NCBI RefSeq assembly: GCF_000285595.1
Contig: NZ_HE611066.1
Coordinates: forward strand, 197,658 to 261,657
Direction: 5' to 3'
Source of the DNA: Kurthia senegalensis
GTDB taxonomy: Bacteria; Bacillota; Bacilli; Bacillales_A; Planococcaceae
Length of the DNA: 64,000 bases
Shown: positions 18,371 to 27,465 of the stretch, one piece after another
Layout: the number at the start of each line of letters is the position of its first letter
Position numbering within the stretch: position 1 is the stretch's first letter
The notes under the pieces: generated by a model
The model's database searches: none
What the model was told of the DNA's origin: nothing
Seen by the model: the letters and a program-made list of their open reading frames with translations, nothing else
Program-made: the position numbers and the translations under genes

Positions 18371-18647
18371 AAATACGGTTCATCACTTCAACGTCTGCAC
18401 GTTGCGTATCATCAAGTGAATCCATGTAGGTTTCAATCATTTCATTAATTAATTCATTCGCACTTTTAAACTCACACACTTTAACTAAGTTCGAAACTTT
18501 AATTTTCGTATGCTCATCTACACGTAGCATCGCTGCTTTTTGTGGTGTTGCTTTAACTGAACGAATTTCGTCCGTTACTTCTTCTTTGTTGTAACGTAAG
18601 TGGTTAGGTAATGCGCTATCATGACGCAGTAATGATTTTTTTGCCAT
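18360..18647 (-). CDS. Small DNA-binding partition partner (PrgO/RepC, DUF5388-like)
   Basis: 95 aa, basic N-terminus, then a strand-helix-helix segment (AAMLRVDEHTKIKVSNLVK...SANELINEMIETYMDSL) as in ribbon-helix-helix or DUF5388 proteins. Those proteins pair with ParA in enterococcal and staphylococcal plasmids (RepC of pAD1, PrgO of pCF10). It follows parA after 2 nt, the usual order for type Ib partition operons, where this product binds the centromere. The many dispersed GTTTAC palindromes nearby are natural candidates for its sites. The family match is from memory; the operon layout is seen directly. Confidence 0.75.
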   Translation of the reverse strand: MAKKSLLRHDSALPNHLRYNKEEVTDEIRSVKATPQKAAMLRVDEHTKIKVSNLVKVCEFKSANELINEMIETYMDSLDDTQRADVEVMNRILNK

Positions 18648-18649
18648 CG

Positions 18650-19471
18650 TTATTCCTCCTCAAGTTCTGCAATACGCTCCATAAATTCTTGGATAATTGC
18701 ATCGTATAAATTATGAACTTTATGATCGTGCTGATCATCATTCGAAATACCGACCGAACTAAAGCGTTTAATACGCTCCATTGTTTTAACGTGATTTTCA
18801 AATAAGTTTTCTTTCCCGAAAATAGCTTCTGCATTTTGCATCGTCGCTTGTTCTACGCGAGAGTCTGCTTTTAAAATAACCGGCAGTATTCCGACAATGT
18901 CTAAATTCGCTTTGCCGTCATCAATCAATTCTTGTAAATAGCTGACGAAAACTTCCGCCCCATCAAGCGATGATTCTTGCGTTTGCAATACGAGTAATAC
19001 GTAATCGGTTGCGGCAAGTGCTGCATCCGTAATATCTGAAATCGTTGGGGGTACATCAATTAAAATAAAATCATAATCTGCACGTAGCGGATCGATTAAT
19101 TCATTGAAGTAAAAAATACGATCGCGCTCGGCTTGCATGCTCATGCCGGGGAATTTTTTTTGTAAAAATTTTGGATACAAATGGAATGTTGGTGTATTCG
19201 GAATTAAGTCTAAGTTTTCACGAATAGAAACAATCGTAGATTTTAAATTCCCTGCTTTTACACCATCTAACATGTAGCGGTCAAAAGCCGGCGGTTCTTC
19301 GTGATCTTGTAAATACGTTTTTAATAAAAAGGTCGTAGCATTTGCTTGTGGATCTTTATCGATCAGCAAAACGCGATAGCCTTTTCTTGCAAGCGTATAA
19401 GCGAATAGTACAGCATTTGTTGTTTTTCCTGTACCACCTTTAAAGTTGGCAAATGTAATGGTTCTCGTCAC
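18650..19471 (-). CDS. parA: ParA-type partition ATPase
   Basis: 273 aa. The deviant Walker A box KGGTGKTT is at residues 11-18 with the signature lysine. Walker A' (LLIDKDPQANAT) and Walker B (DFILIDVPPTISD) follow in order. There is no N-terminal helix-turn-helix, so it belongs to the short type Ib/Soj-like ParA group of plasmids. It drives segregation of the replicon by ATP-dependent nucleoid binding, with the small downstream protein as centromere binder. AGGGAGGG-type sequence precedes the ATG. A dispersed palindrome lies about 55 nt upstream. Confidence 0.92.
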   Translation of the reverse strand: MTRTITFANFKGGTGKTTNAVLFAYTLARKGYRVLLIDKDPQANATTFLLKTYLQDHEEPPAFDRYMLDGVKAGNLKSTIVSIRENLDLIPNTPTFHLYPKFLQKKFPGMSMQAERDRIFYFNELIDPLRADYDFILIDVPPTISDITDAALAATDYVLLVLQTQESSLDGAEVFVSYLQELIDDGKANLDIVGILPVILKADSRVEQATMQNAEAIFGKENLFENHVKTMERIKRFSSVGISNDDQHDHKVHNLYDAIIQEFMERIAELEEE

Positions 19472-19524
19472 AAAAAACCCTCCCTTTTCTCATTACCTTC
19501 ATTATACAACAATTCACGTTATAT

Positions 19525-19572
19525 ATAAACAAATAAAATAGTAAATATGTTTACATGATTACAAATAATATG
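19525..19572. repeat. Dispersed GTTTAC-type site upstream of parA
   Basis: TATAAACAAATAAAATAGTAAATATGTTTACATGATTACAAAT region: two inverted half-sites around an AT spacer, in the likely par promoter. Confidence 0.6.
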
Positions 19573-20019
19573 TGACTGTTTCACATGAAACATTTTATAC
19601 GTTTTATTTCTATTAAAAGAGAGGGAGAAGGTTTTTCTTCTAGTTAAAATGCTGCGCTCTATATACCGAAACTAGCGTAGTACTAACAACAAATACCTTT
19701 CTAAAGCCTTCTTGTCGTCTAAAGTATCCTTTCGATTAAGGGGAAGAAGAAAACGGATCTATACGAGGTATTCGGGGCAAAAATATTTCGTTTCAAACAA
19801 ATTGAATCGATGCTTTTTCTAGTCGCATTCCGTCACCTCTCTCAAGCTCGCTACAAAATGCTTCATTTAGATTTTACGATGTCATTTTGTAACTTCATGC
19901 TGTATGAATATTTGTACTTGTATCGCATCTCAAATGATGAAGTAAAGTGTATGTATGCTTTTTGTATCGCGAGTAGCATGTAAAACGATGTCATTCTTAT
20001 ACGTATTTCATTGATTTTT

Positions 20020-20044
20020 GTTTACATTTTTACAAATATACTTG
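20020..20044. repeat. Dispersed GTTTAC-type site
   Basis: GTTTACATTTTTACAAATATACTTG, one of the most regular copies. Confidence 0.65.
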
Positions 20045-20114
20045 ATTTAATACCCATTTATTGGCTTTTTTATGCTATAATCATAAAAATATTTAGTACG
20101 AGAGGAGATTGTTT

Positions 20115-20675
20115 ATGGGCATTGAAGACATTTTTACGGAACTCCCTACGCTCGAAACAGAACATCTTACTTTACGAAAATTACGTGAAGCAGATCTCGC
20201 TGATTTATTTACATATGCTTCAGACCCAGAAGTGGCAAAGTATGTGACGTGGCCTGTACATAAAAGTGTCGAAGATTCTAAAGCATATTTAAGATTTGTT
20301 TTGAGTCAGTATGATTTAGGGAAACTCGCTCCTTGGGGAATCACAGAAAAGCATTCTAATACACTCATCGGAACGATTGATTTCGTATCATGGAACGTGG
20401 CACAGCACAGTGCAGAAATTGGCTATGTTCTTTCAAAATCTCATTGGGGGAACGGAATCGTCACAGAAGCTGCAAAAGCCTTACTCGATTTTGGTTTTCA
20501 TCACATGTCCTTGCAAAGAATTCCAGCTCGTTGCCTCGTACAAAATATCGGTTCTTCTCGCGTCATGGAGAAGATCGGTATGCAATTTGAAGGCGTTGCA
20601 CGAAGTAGTCTTTTTGTAGATGAACAATTTCATGATTTAAAAATATATGCCATAACGAAAGAAGACTTCTTATAA
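20115..20675 (+). CDS. RimJ/RimL-type GNAT acetyltransferase
   Basis: 186 aa from the ATG at 20115, with GAGGAG 7 nt upstream. It is a GNAT of the RimJ/RimL subfamily: LETEHLTLRKLREADL start, HSAEIGYVLSKSHWGNGIVTEA acetyl-CoA motif, and an IGSSRVMEKIGMQFEG C-terminal block. This group acetylates protein N-termini or small-molecule amines; the target is unknown. It sits inside the plasmid-maintenance block, with a dispersed palindrome on either side. Confidence 0.87.
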   Translation: MGIEDIFTELPTLETEHLTLRKLREADLADLFTYASDPEVAKYVTWPVHKSVEDSKAYLRFVLSQYDLGKLAPWGITEKHSNTLIGTIDFVSWNVAQHSAEIGYVLSKSHWGNGIVTEAAKALLDFGFHHMSLQRIPARCLVQNIGSSRVMEKIGMQFEGVARSSLFVDEQFHDLKIYAITKEDFL

Positions 20676-20691
20676 AAAGTCTTTTTCTTTT

Positions 20692-20729
20692 GTAAAAATG
20701 TTATCTTGTTTACATTAAATATATTTACT
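20692..20729. repeat. Dispersed GTTTAC-type site
   Basis: GTAAAAATGTTATCTTGTTTAC then ATTAAATATATTTAC, after the acetyltransferase gene. Confidence 0.6.
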
Positions 20730-20773
20730 TTATTTTACGAATCGCTACATAAAAACATCTCACTTGCATAGAT

Positions 20774-21139
20774 GGAACTGACCTACGAAAATGAAACAGT
20801 GAAAAAGATGCTTCTTTTAAGCCAAATGTGACGGACGCTTTCCTGGGGCATGGCATGGAACGTTTCAATTAATTCTTCTTCAAACTTTCCTTTTCCGATC
20901 CGATATTGTTTACCTATTGGTTGTTGTAAACGATGTAACTCCCTGTTTTCATACGACTTCACCCATTGATAAAGCTGACTGTCATTTTTAATTCCACATA
21001 CGTTCATCATTTCATCTTTATCACTTTCATTTTTGTTTCGTATGAATATTTTTTTCCATCAAAAAACACTTCCAAAGATTTGATACTTTTGAAAGTGTCT
21101 TTTTCTTTTTATGTTGTCTCAGATTTTTAGGTCAGTTCC
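20774..21139. mobile_element. IS3-family deletion derivative with intact ends
   Basis: A 366-bp element bounded by perfect 12-bp inverted repeats GGAACTGACCTA (20774-20785 and complement at 21128-21139). It is flanked on both sides by the triplet GAT, a 3-bp target duplication typical of IS3 elements. On the minus strand residues like GIKNDSQLYQWVKSYENREL match OrfA of the IS150-type group; the remainder of orfA and all of orfB are deleted. It cannot transpose alone but could be mobilised in trans. Confidence 0.8.
20783..21010 (-). pseudogene. Truncated IS3-family OrfA
   Basis: 75 codons. The first ~45 residues are the helix-turn-helix region of an IS3/IS150-type OrfA (GIKNDSQLYQWVKSYENRELHRL is the giveaway segment). 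The rest comes from sequence fused by the internal deletion and is shared in part with the repeat at 36.4 kb. It lies wholly inside the 366-bp element. Confidence 0.65.
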
Positions 21140-21167
21140 GATGCTTGATTCACTATACGTCCTTTTT

Positions 21168-21275
21168 GTTTACATTTTTACATATAAACTTATTCTTTAA
21201 ATGCATTTCCGCACAATTATATTAGTGAAAACAAACTCGTTGTTTACATTTTTTTGTTTACATATATACATCTTT
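21168..21275. repeat. Cluster of three dispersed GTTTAC-type sites
   Basis: GTTTACATTTTTACATATAAACTT at 21168, then GTTTACATTTTTTT at 21242 and GTTTACATATATACATC at 21256. Confidence 0.65.
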
Positions 21276-21510
21276 ACAATTTATTTTCTAGTAAAATAAA
21301 CTTTGCTGCAACGATCATTATGCAACAAGCGATAAAACTGGAGAAACGTCTTCCCATCTCACATACCTCATTCAAGGTAAAATACGTATCGTCCTATTCT
21401 CGTATACTTCTCGCTAAGTCGAATGAAACGAAATCTTTTATTTTGTAATTGCACTACTGCCTATTCAATTAATTCCTTTATTATTTGTTATTTCAAATTT
21501 AAAAAGAAAA

Positions 21511-21538
21511 GTTTATTTGTAAACAGTTTTACACTTAC
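21511..21538. repeat. Dispersed GTTTAC-type site
   Basis: GTTTATTTGTAAACAGTTTTAC, full palindrome plus right extension. Confidence 0.7.
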
Positions 21539-21640
21539 ACCTATTTTTTTAGGAAGAGAGCATCCGTTTATAACTCCTATATTTCGTTAAGTAACAATCA
21601 CGTAATCAAAACATTTCACCATAACTTGGTGTACCTATTT

Positions 21641-22330
21641 AAAAAGCTTCTGCTGCTCATCGCATAGAAGCTGTAGTCGAACTGATTTTCATTGTAGTAA
21701 TTCGTTTACTTGTAAACACATTTACCGTTTTCTATAGTTCATTATTTTGAGTTTCTTCTATTATATAGTCGTTATTCTATATAGTCGTTATTCCTGAGCG
21801 AATCGTTTACCCGAAACGATCTCTAATTCGCTAACTAAACTACGGATCTTTTTGCTCGATATTTCCCCTACCCCTTATTCACATTTTACATACTAAAATG
21901 TTCAAGCCCACATTCTTTGAGCACATGAAAAAGCTTCTGCTGCTCGTCGCATAGAAACCGTAGTCGAACTGATTTTCATTGTAGTAATCCGTTTACTTGT
22001 AAACATATTTACAGATTTCTATAGCTCATTATTTTGAGTTTCTTCTATTGATATAGTCGTTATTCCTGAGTGAATCGTTTGCCCGAAACGATCTCTAATT
22101 CGCTAACTAAACTACGGATCTTTTTGTTTGATATTCCCACTATCCCTTATTCACATTTTACATACTAAAATGTTCAAGCCCACATTCTTTGAACACATGA
22201 AAAAACTTCTGCTGCTCGTCGCATAGAAGCCGTAGTCGAACTGATTTTCATTGTAGTAATCCGTTTACTTGTAAACACATTTACCGTTTTCTATAGTTCA
22301 TTATTTTGAGTTTCTTCTATTATATAGTGT
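21641..22330. repeat. Two and a half tandem long repeats (287 and 272 bp), each with one palindrome
   Basis: Units begin AAAAAGCTTCTGCTGCTC at 21641 and 21928 and, with one change, at 22200, where the third unit stops after about 130 bp. They are nearly identical. The first is 15 bp longer because TATATAGTCGTTATT is duplicated in it. Each unit holds GTTTACTTGTAAAC followed by AYATTTAC at the same place (21704, 21991, 22263). No protein is encoded. Confidence 0.85.
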
Positions 22331-22346
22331 TCGTTTTAGAATGGTT

Positions 22347-22374
22347 GTTTATTTGTAAACATTTTTACATGTTG
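22347..22374. repeat. Dispersed GTTTAC-type site overlapping the grpB stop codon
   Basis: GTTTATTTGTAAAC followed by ATTTTTACATGTTG. The site runs into the end of the neighbouring gene. Confidence 0.7.
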
Positions 22375-22865
22375 CGATATTTCTTATTTTTTAAACATTG
22401 CTCGATAAAGGGGCCTTTTGCTTCCGTATAAGCTGGGCGATCATGCTCTTTGGCAAGCTTCATTTTTAGCTGCTCGTATTGTTTCGCAAGTCGTTCATTG
22501 TTTCTTAACTTGTCTCGAAAGAGTAATTTACTTTGCCACTCCGACTCGCCCAGTTCCATAACGTGTAAATGAACCACTTGATGGTCGTACTCTTTTTTAA
22601 AAAAAGAGCGATCTCTCGTTGAAGCATGTGGATGAAATACGTACCCGATCTTTTGAAGTGCATCGTAGTCAGCTGGAGATAAAGTCGTCCCTTTTTCGAT
22701 TGCTGTGCCTATATCAATAATTGGTTTCGCATAAATCGTTCCGATACTCGTACTACCAATATGTTCGATTTCGATAAAAGAAGGACAGTGTTTTTTGAGT
22801 AATGCTTTTTGTCGTTCAAATTGTTTCGCCCACTCTTTCGTAGGTGGGTGTAAATATACAGTCAT
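22365..22865 (-). CDS. GrpB/UPF0157 family protein
   Basis: 166 aa. The family core EIEHIGSTSIGTIYAKPIIDI is plain, with the GS-x-S motif and later aspartate of the nucleotidyltransferase fold. HVVxLHV-type strands (VVHLHVMELGESEW) and the LLFRDKLRNN segment follow. GrpB proteins are single-domain, soluble and of uncertain substrate; some occur fused to dephospho-CoA kinase. An AGGAG-type site precedes the ATG. It lies between two dispersed palindromes. Confidence 0.88.
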   Translation of the reverse strand: MTVYLHPPTKEWAKQFERQKALLKKHCPSFIEIEHIGSTSIGTIYAKPIIDIGTAIEKGTTLSPADYDALQKIGYVFHPHASTRDRSFFKKEYDHQVVHLHVMELGESEWQSKLLFRDKLRNNERLAKQYEQLKMKLAKEHDRPAYTEAKGPFIEQCLKNKKYRNM

Positions 22866-22881
22866 ATTCTCTACTCCTTTC

Positions 22882-22984
22882 GTATATTTGTAAACATTAT
22901 TACATGTTAATGTTTACAAAAAAAGAGCCATATTTTGTTTCATGACTCCCTTTCGCTTACAAATAAATTTGTTTACATATTTAC
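22882..22984. repeat. Three dispersed GTTTAC-type half/full sites at the rep 3' end
   Basis: ATTTGTAAACATTATTACATGTTA (22882-22910), TGTTTACAAA (22911-22920) and CTTACAAATAAATTTGTTTAC (22956-22976). The last overlaps the stop codon of the initiator gene. Confidence 0.65.
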
Positions 22985-24836
22985 TGATTTTGTGCCATCT
23001 GAATAAGTGGGTACCATTTTTCACAATACGCCTCGAGTGGCTTACGGTTTTTCGTTGAAATCTTTTTCGGTGGGTTTTTCAAATAACGATGCAACGTGCT
23101 ATAAGAAATGCCAGCTTCTGCTGCTGCCATTTTAATGGTAAGTTCACGTTCTTCGATAATGAACGCAACTTTTTCCATAATCGTGAGTTGTAACTCTTCC
23201 GGTGTTTGCTCAGCTTCTTTGTGTGGCAAGTCGATTACTTTGGATGCGAGACGTAACTCTTCGATTCGTTTGTTTTCGATAATGAGCTGATCTGGTGGTG
23301 TGATCGAGATTTCGAGTTGTTCCCACACTTTGACGTACCATAATCGTTTCGTCGTTTCACTTTCATCAAAAGGTGTCGTGTACGTCCACGATTTGATAAC
23401 ATCATCTGATAATAAATCATCTAGTACACGTTCAAATCTTTCACGCAAACGGCTGCCGTGCACGCTCCCCTTACCAAAATCCATAATATCAATTAGTTTT
23501 TCTACCGTGAATGTCGATGCTTCTGAATCGCGGCGGTTTTTCCATTCGGCATTTAAATAGCGAACGAGGCGTTTATGCTGGCGATGTTTATAGTAGTTGT
23601 ATTGAAACACCTTGTAATCCAAATAAGCGAATGCCGTATCGTTATGAATAAGCAATCGATCAATTAATGGCGACGGCTTAATCGTTACCGAATAAATCCC
23701 CTTCGCCTTTTTCGTCTTTTTATCGTATGCCATTTCGATTGAACCGATTTGGAATAGCGGATGGAAATCAGCAAATTCATAGTTTTCACGGTCAATGTCT
23801 TCCGACTCCGGATTGATGACGATAAAGTCGTCGTTGTCCATCGCAATCCAAACAGACGACAATGTCGCCACGCGCTGCATAATATCAAAACGTTCTTTTT
23901 CTCGAACGCGGAATGATTTAGCATATGGATCTTCAAATTTTAAGCGCAATGCTTGGTCACTATCAAAGTGAATGTAGCCATACTCATTTTTCGGTTGCTT
24001 CATCCAAGAGAACGCGATGAGGTCGAATAAGTCTGCCGACAGTTCATCTAACGCTGAATTCGTTGATTCTAGCAAAGAAAACCAAATGCGTTGCTTCTCA
24101 ATCGTATCAGCAGGAAGTCGTTGAATTTCTTCATCCGTTCGAATTTCGGCTGTTCCTTGCTTCACACCGTCGACTAAAATTTCCTTTTGTAAATCCCCGT
24201 CTTCATTCTCTTCAAAGTCTTTTTTCGTTACGAGGTCTCGCAGAACTTGGTAACTCGTACTTGCATTCGTAATTAAATATTCGTTCGACATAATTTCGTC
24301 GATAACTTGCTCCGTGCCCACGTCACTAAATTCCAGTGTCATTTGTTCTGCGTCATCAGCATCGATGTCTTTTTTCTCAATAATGATCGTGTCGATCGTC
24401 GCCGTGTCATCTTGCTTCGGCTCTTCTACTAATGGTTCAACGATGACTGGTTCTTCTATTTTCTTTTTTGGTTTCGTTTGTTTTTTTCTTTTACGACAGG
24501 TTGCTTCGGTTTTTCCGCTTTTTTTGCCTTTTGCAAAATAGGGCGCATCACTTGATCTAATAAATTACGCTGCGTTTCGTCAGCTAATTTTTCACGTAAA
24601 TCAATTTTTCGGAATGCGCGATTGTCGAGCATAATAATTTGTACGAATGTTAAAAGCTTTTGGAAACTAGCAGAAGGGACATACTCCTTGTCCTGCTGCA
24701 TCATCATAACGTCCGATGTCCATTCAGCTACTTCTTCAAATTCATTAATGTACAGAGGTTGTACCGCTTCACAAATCGCAAGTGCTTGTAATTCTTTCGT
24801 TAAATACATATTATCGAGCATCGCCGAATAATCCAT
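22981..24836 (-). CDS. Replication initiator protein, split by an A7 homopolymer (possible -1 frameshift)
   Basis: The 5' frame (ATG at 24836, GAAAGGTG upstream) encodes ~126 residues ending in a lysine-rich tail. The 3' frame encodes a 453-aa domain from an ATG at 24342 that has no ribosome site. That 3' frame is open and acidic right up to the overlap, so both parts belong to one ~618-aa protein. They switch at the seven-T run 24481-24487 (minus strand A AAA AAC, a classic -1 slippery heptamer, or simply a missing A). The C-terminus has a helix-turn-helix (AAAEAGISYSTLHRYLK), and the middle resembles winged-helix Rep proteins. It abuts an iteron array and diverges from a primase gene, which marks it as the initiator. 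Confidence 0.72.
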
Positions 24837-24889
24837 TGGGTGACTCAACACCTTTCTTCCAATCTCATCTAACAAAAGTATATCAAAAC

Positions 24890-25715
24890 TTCCACGTAAA
24901 ATCTTATAATCTCATTTTTTTGCCCGACGTACCCAATGTGTCGATATACCCGATAAATCACTTCTTACACGATTATCGTGCACATAACACCAAAAATCTC
25001 ATTTTAATGTCGGATGTACCCGATATTTTTTTCGTAATCAAATAATAACGGAAACTTTTTTCCATTTGTTGCTATATAAAGGATGAGAAACGTTGTTAAA
25101 TCAAGGAATCTAATAAATATCAATTTTGTGCCTTATGTACACAATAAATCATTTCATTTTTTATTTACTCTATAAAATCTCATATTTTTGATGCATCTAC
25201 CCAATAAATAGCGGTTGTATCTACCCAATACGTACATAAAAATCTCATTTTAGCGGTTGTATCTACTCAATAATGAAATTTCAAGGTGGTTATAAATACT
25301 GTTATATAAGCTTTTATAAAGAATCTCAAAATTAAATATGTATCTCACTTTTTGTGTTGTATGTACCCAATAAATTAAATTGTATTCATTTTTGAGTCGC
25401 AAGAACCTTAATATACCGTTCTCAAAAATCTCATTTTATTGGGTACATCGAACAAATGTATGAGAAAAATATTTTTTTGTAGTATGTACCCGATAAATCA
25501 CCTTATTTCGCATGAAAATGACTATATTCTCCTAAAAAATTCCTATTCAAGAAAAAAGATTGTGCTGTTGCATCTACCCAATAAATTGATTTTAGCGGTT
25601 GGATGTACCCAATAAAATCGCGTCATTTTTCTCAAAATCCTTTTATATCAATCTTTAAAGAGCAAAATGAAATTTTATTTAAATCTCACAATCTCATTTT
25701 AGCGGTAGTATGCTG
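24890..25715. repeat. Replication origin: iteron array of about 12 copies
   Basis: Copies of a ~35-bp unit recur, with consensus parts AATCTCATTTTAGCGGTTG and TRTSTACCCAATAAAT. TACCCRATA cores sit near 24931, 24947, 25018, 25197, 25221, 25363, 25485, 25573 and 25603, with weaker ones at 25139 and 25262 and one inverted at about 25440. Spacing is irregular, and the surroundings are AT-rich. Lying between the initiator gene and the primase gene, this is the expected ori of an iteron-type replicon. Confidence 0.85.
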
Positions 25716-25860
25716 CATAGTTTGACGAAGAATCCTTCTTTCAAAAATCGCTCTATCCACTGATATAACAGCGTTTAGAAGCAATCTCAAAATTGTTTCT
25801 GAATGAAATAGCACCTTTTTTATCTCGTATACTAACAAAAAAGCCGAGAGAGGAGGGAGA

Positions 25861-27297
25861 ATGATGTCTTTTCCCGTAGAAATGTTTTTGCATAAGCTAT
25901 TCCAACATAGCGTAAAATCGAATAAATATGCGAATGCCGTGAATATAAGATCAGGCGGATTGTTTGCGGTGAAAGAAAAAGCTGATTTGCAAACGCCTTA
26001 TGGTGTACGAGGGAAAATTATCGTGTCGATGGAACAGCTGTTAGAAAGCTATTCTGAATTTAGTCATATTACGCCGAATCCATACGCAACATTCCGCTAT
26101 ACGAATGGGTATAAAGAATATGTAAAAGGGTTTGAAGAACATGCGTTAATGCAAATCAATGCGTTCGTCGTAGATATTGATACGCTAGACTATTCTCCTC
26201 AAGACATTTTAATCGCATGTCTCGACAACTCGATCGGCACACCGACGTTGCTCTTACGTTCGACGCGCGGTTATCAATTATATTTTTTATTAACGTCTCC
26301 GATGTATATGAATAAGGCACGTGTCGGCTTGAAAGTTGCAAAAAAAATCGCTCGCTCACTGAAAAGAAGTTTGCAATCAGTCGGCGCTGATTTGTTTTGC
26401 AATGATTTCGGTTTTTTCCGTATGCCCACACGAGAAAATACAGTGTGGCTTGATTTAGAACAAACGTATAGCATCGAGAGCTTGATTCACTTTTCAGAAC
26501 GCTTTGAAGATGAACATAAGCCAGAACTACACGTCGTACAAGGGAAACAATGTTTAACGAATCAAAAATGGTTTAAAGCACTTTTAGCAACGCAAAATGT
26601 TCATGGAACGAAGGGGACACTCGGTCGTAACAATATGATCTTTACGCTCGCTTTATGCTGCTATGCGGATAAATATAGTTATGGAGATGCCGAACAGTTG
26701 CTTCAGCGCTACAATGAGCGTCTTTATGAGCCTTTAGCGAAGCAAGAAGTCACAACGATCATCAATTCAGCTTACAGCGGCCGTTACAACGGTCCAGAAC
26801 GTACATACATTCAACAACTAACAGAAGCTTATACGAATGAGACTGCCACTATTACGTATATTGGCTGGTACAAACATAAAAAAGAACGTGCAGATCGTAC
26901 ACGTAGCCATTTAACAGAATGGGAACAAGACATTATTCAATTTATTGAGCAAAGTGACCGTCAAGATGGCTACGTTTGGCTTAGTCAACGTACACTATGT
27001 AAACAACTCGGTATTCCTAAAAGCTCTTTAAATAAACTTATAAAACAATCTCACACCATCATTTGCAAAACGTTCGGTAAAGGACGCCAAGCAATGACGG
27101 GTTTTTCAACACGTCAACTCGTATTAAAAGAAATGATGACACTACTACTACACCAAAAAAATAACAAACACTTATTTTATACTGCTTGCATAGAAGAACT
27201 AACATACTGCGAACAAAATGAAGCCACTATCCAATTGCAACAATTATTTGAACAACAACAACCTCTCTACATACCGAGTGTATGGAATAGTAGTTAA
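25861..27297 (+). CDS. Plasmid replication primase (PriCT_1-type)
   Basis: 478 aa. GAGAGGAGGGAG precedes the ATG pair. The N-terminal half has the catalytic look of a small AEP primase (NAFVVDIDTLDYSPQDI with D-x-D, then TPTLLLRSTRGYQLYFLL and LFCNDFGFFRMPTREN). Residues ~230-310 match the primase C-terminal domain (GTLGRNNMIFTLALCCYA ... INSAYSGRYNGP). The last third has a helix-turn-helix-like WLSQRTLCKQLGIPKSSLNKLIKQ. Such proteins prime plasmid replication at the origin; it is transcribed away from the iterons, opposite to the initiator. Confidence 0.85.
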   Translation: MMSFPVEMFLHKLFQHSVKSNKYANAVNIRSGGLFAVKEKADLQTPYGVRGKIIVSMEQLLESYSEFSHITPNPYATFRYTNGYKEYVKGFEEHALMQINAFVVDIDTLDYSPQDILIACLDNSIGTPTLLLRSTRGYQLYFLLTSPMYMNKARVGLKVAKKIARSLKRSLQSVGADLFCNDFGFFRMPTRENTVWLDLEQTYSIESLIHFSERFEDEHKPELHVVQGKQCLTNQKWFKALLATQNVHGTKGTLGRNNMIFTLALCCYADKYSYGDAEQLLQRYNERLYEPLAKQEVTTIINSAYSGRYNGPERTYIQQLTEAYTNETATITYIGWYKHKKERADRTRSHLTEWEQDIIQFIEQSDRQDGYVWLSQRTLCKQLGIPKSSLNKLIKQSHTIICKTFGKGRQAMTGFSTRQLVLKEMMTLLLHQKNNKHLFYTACIEELTYCEQNEATIQLQQLFEQQQPLYIPSVWNSS

Positions 27298-27373
27298 TGG
27301 TCCACAGTGCCTTAACATATCTATATCCTAGTGGTTGTATTCTTTGTTTATTGTGTAACAAATTATTTTATAT

Positions 27374-27436
27374 GCATGTATAAATGTTTATGTGTTTAAA
27401 TGCATACATGTTTACTTGTAAATGAGTAAACAAAAA
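27374..27436. repeat. Dispersed GTTTAC-type sites (rightmost of the main cluster)
   Basis: ATGTATAAATGTTTATG, then ACATGTTTACTTGTAAATGAGTAAAC. The region is a near-tandem of degenerate copies after the primase gene. Confidence 0.6.
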
Positions 27437-27465
27437 GCCCACAAATCATGTGAGCTTTCTCGGTA

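Larger units (their letters stand above)
19472..20114. other. Gene-free stretch upstream of parA
   Basis: About 640 bp. It holds two copies of the dispersed motif (19525-19572 and 20020-20044) and otherwise no frame or repeat I can support. It probably contains the par promoter. Confidence 0.45.
21143..22346. other. Gene-free 1.2-kb stretch rich in repeats and dispersed sites
   Basis: No frame longer than about 60 codons shows coding character. It contains six or more GTTTAC-type sites (21168, 21242, 21256, 21511, 21704, 21991, 22263) and the tandem long repeats listed separately. It is the densest site region of the window and lies between the par and rep genes. Confidence 0.6.

Noticed and set aside
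21254-21448. 64-codon frame inside the repeat-rich region
   Set aside because: No ribosome site, biased towards the AT composition of the region, and it starts inside a dispersed site.
21641-22330. Tandem repeats as a coding repeat protein
   Set aside because: All frames hold stops and no ribosome site precedes them.
24890-25715. Repeat array that might be a CRISPR
   Set aside because: Spacing is irregular, repeats are degenerate, one is inverted, and no cas genes adjoin. Iterons fit better.
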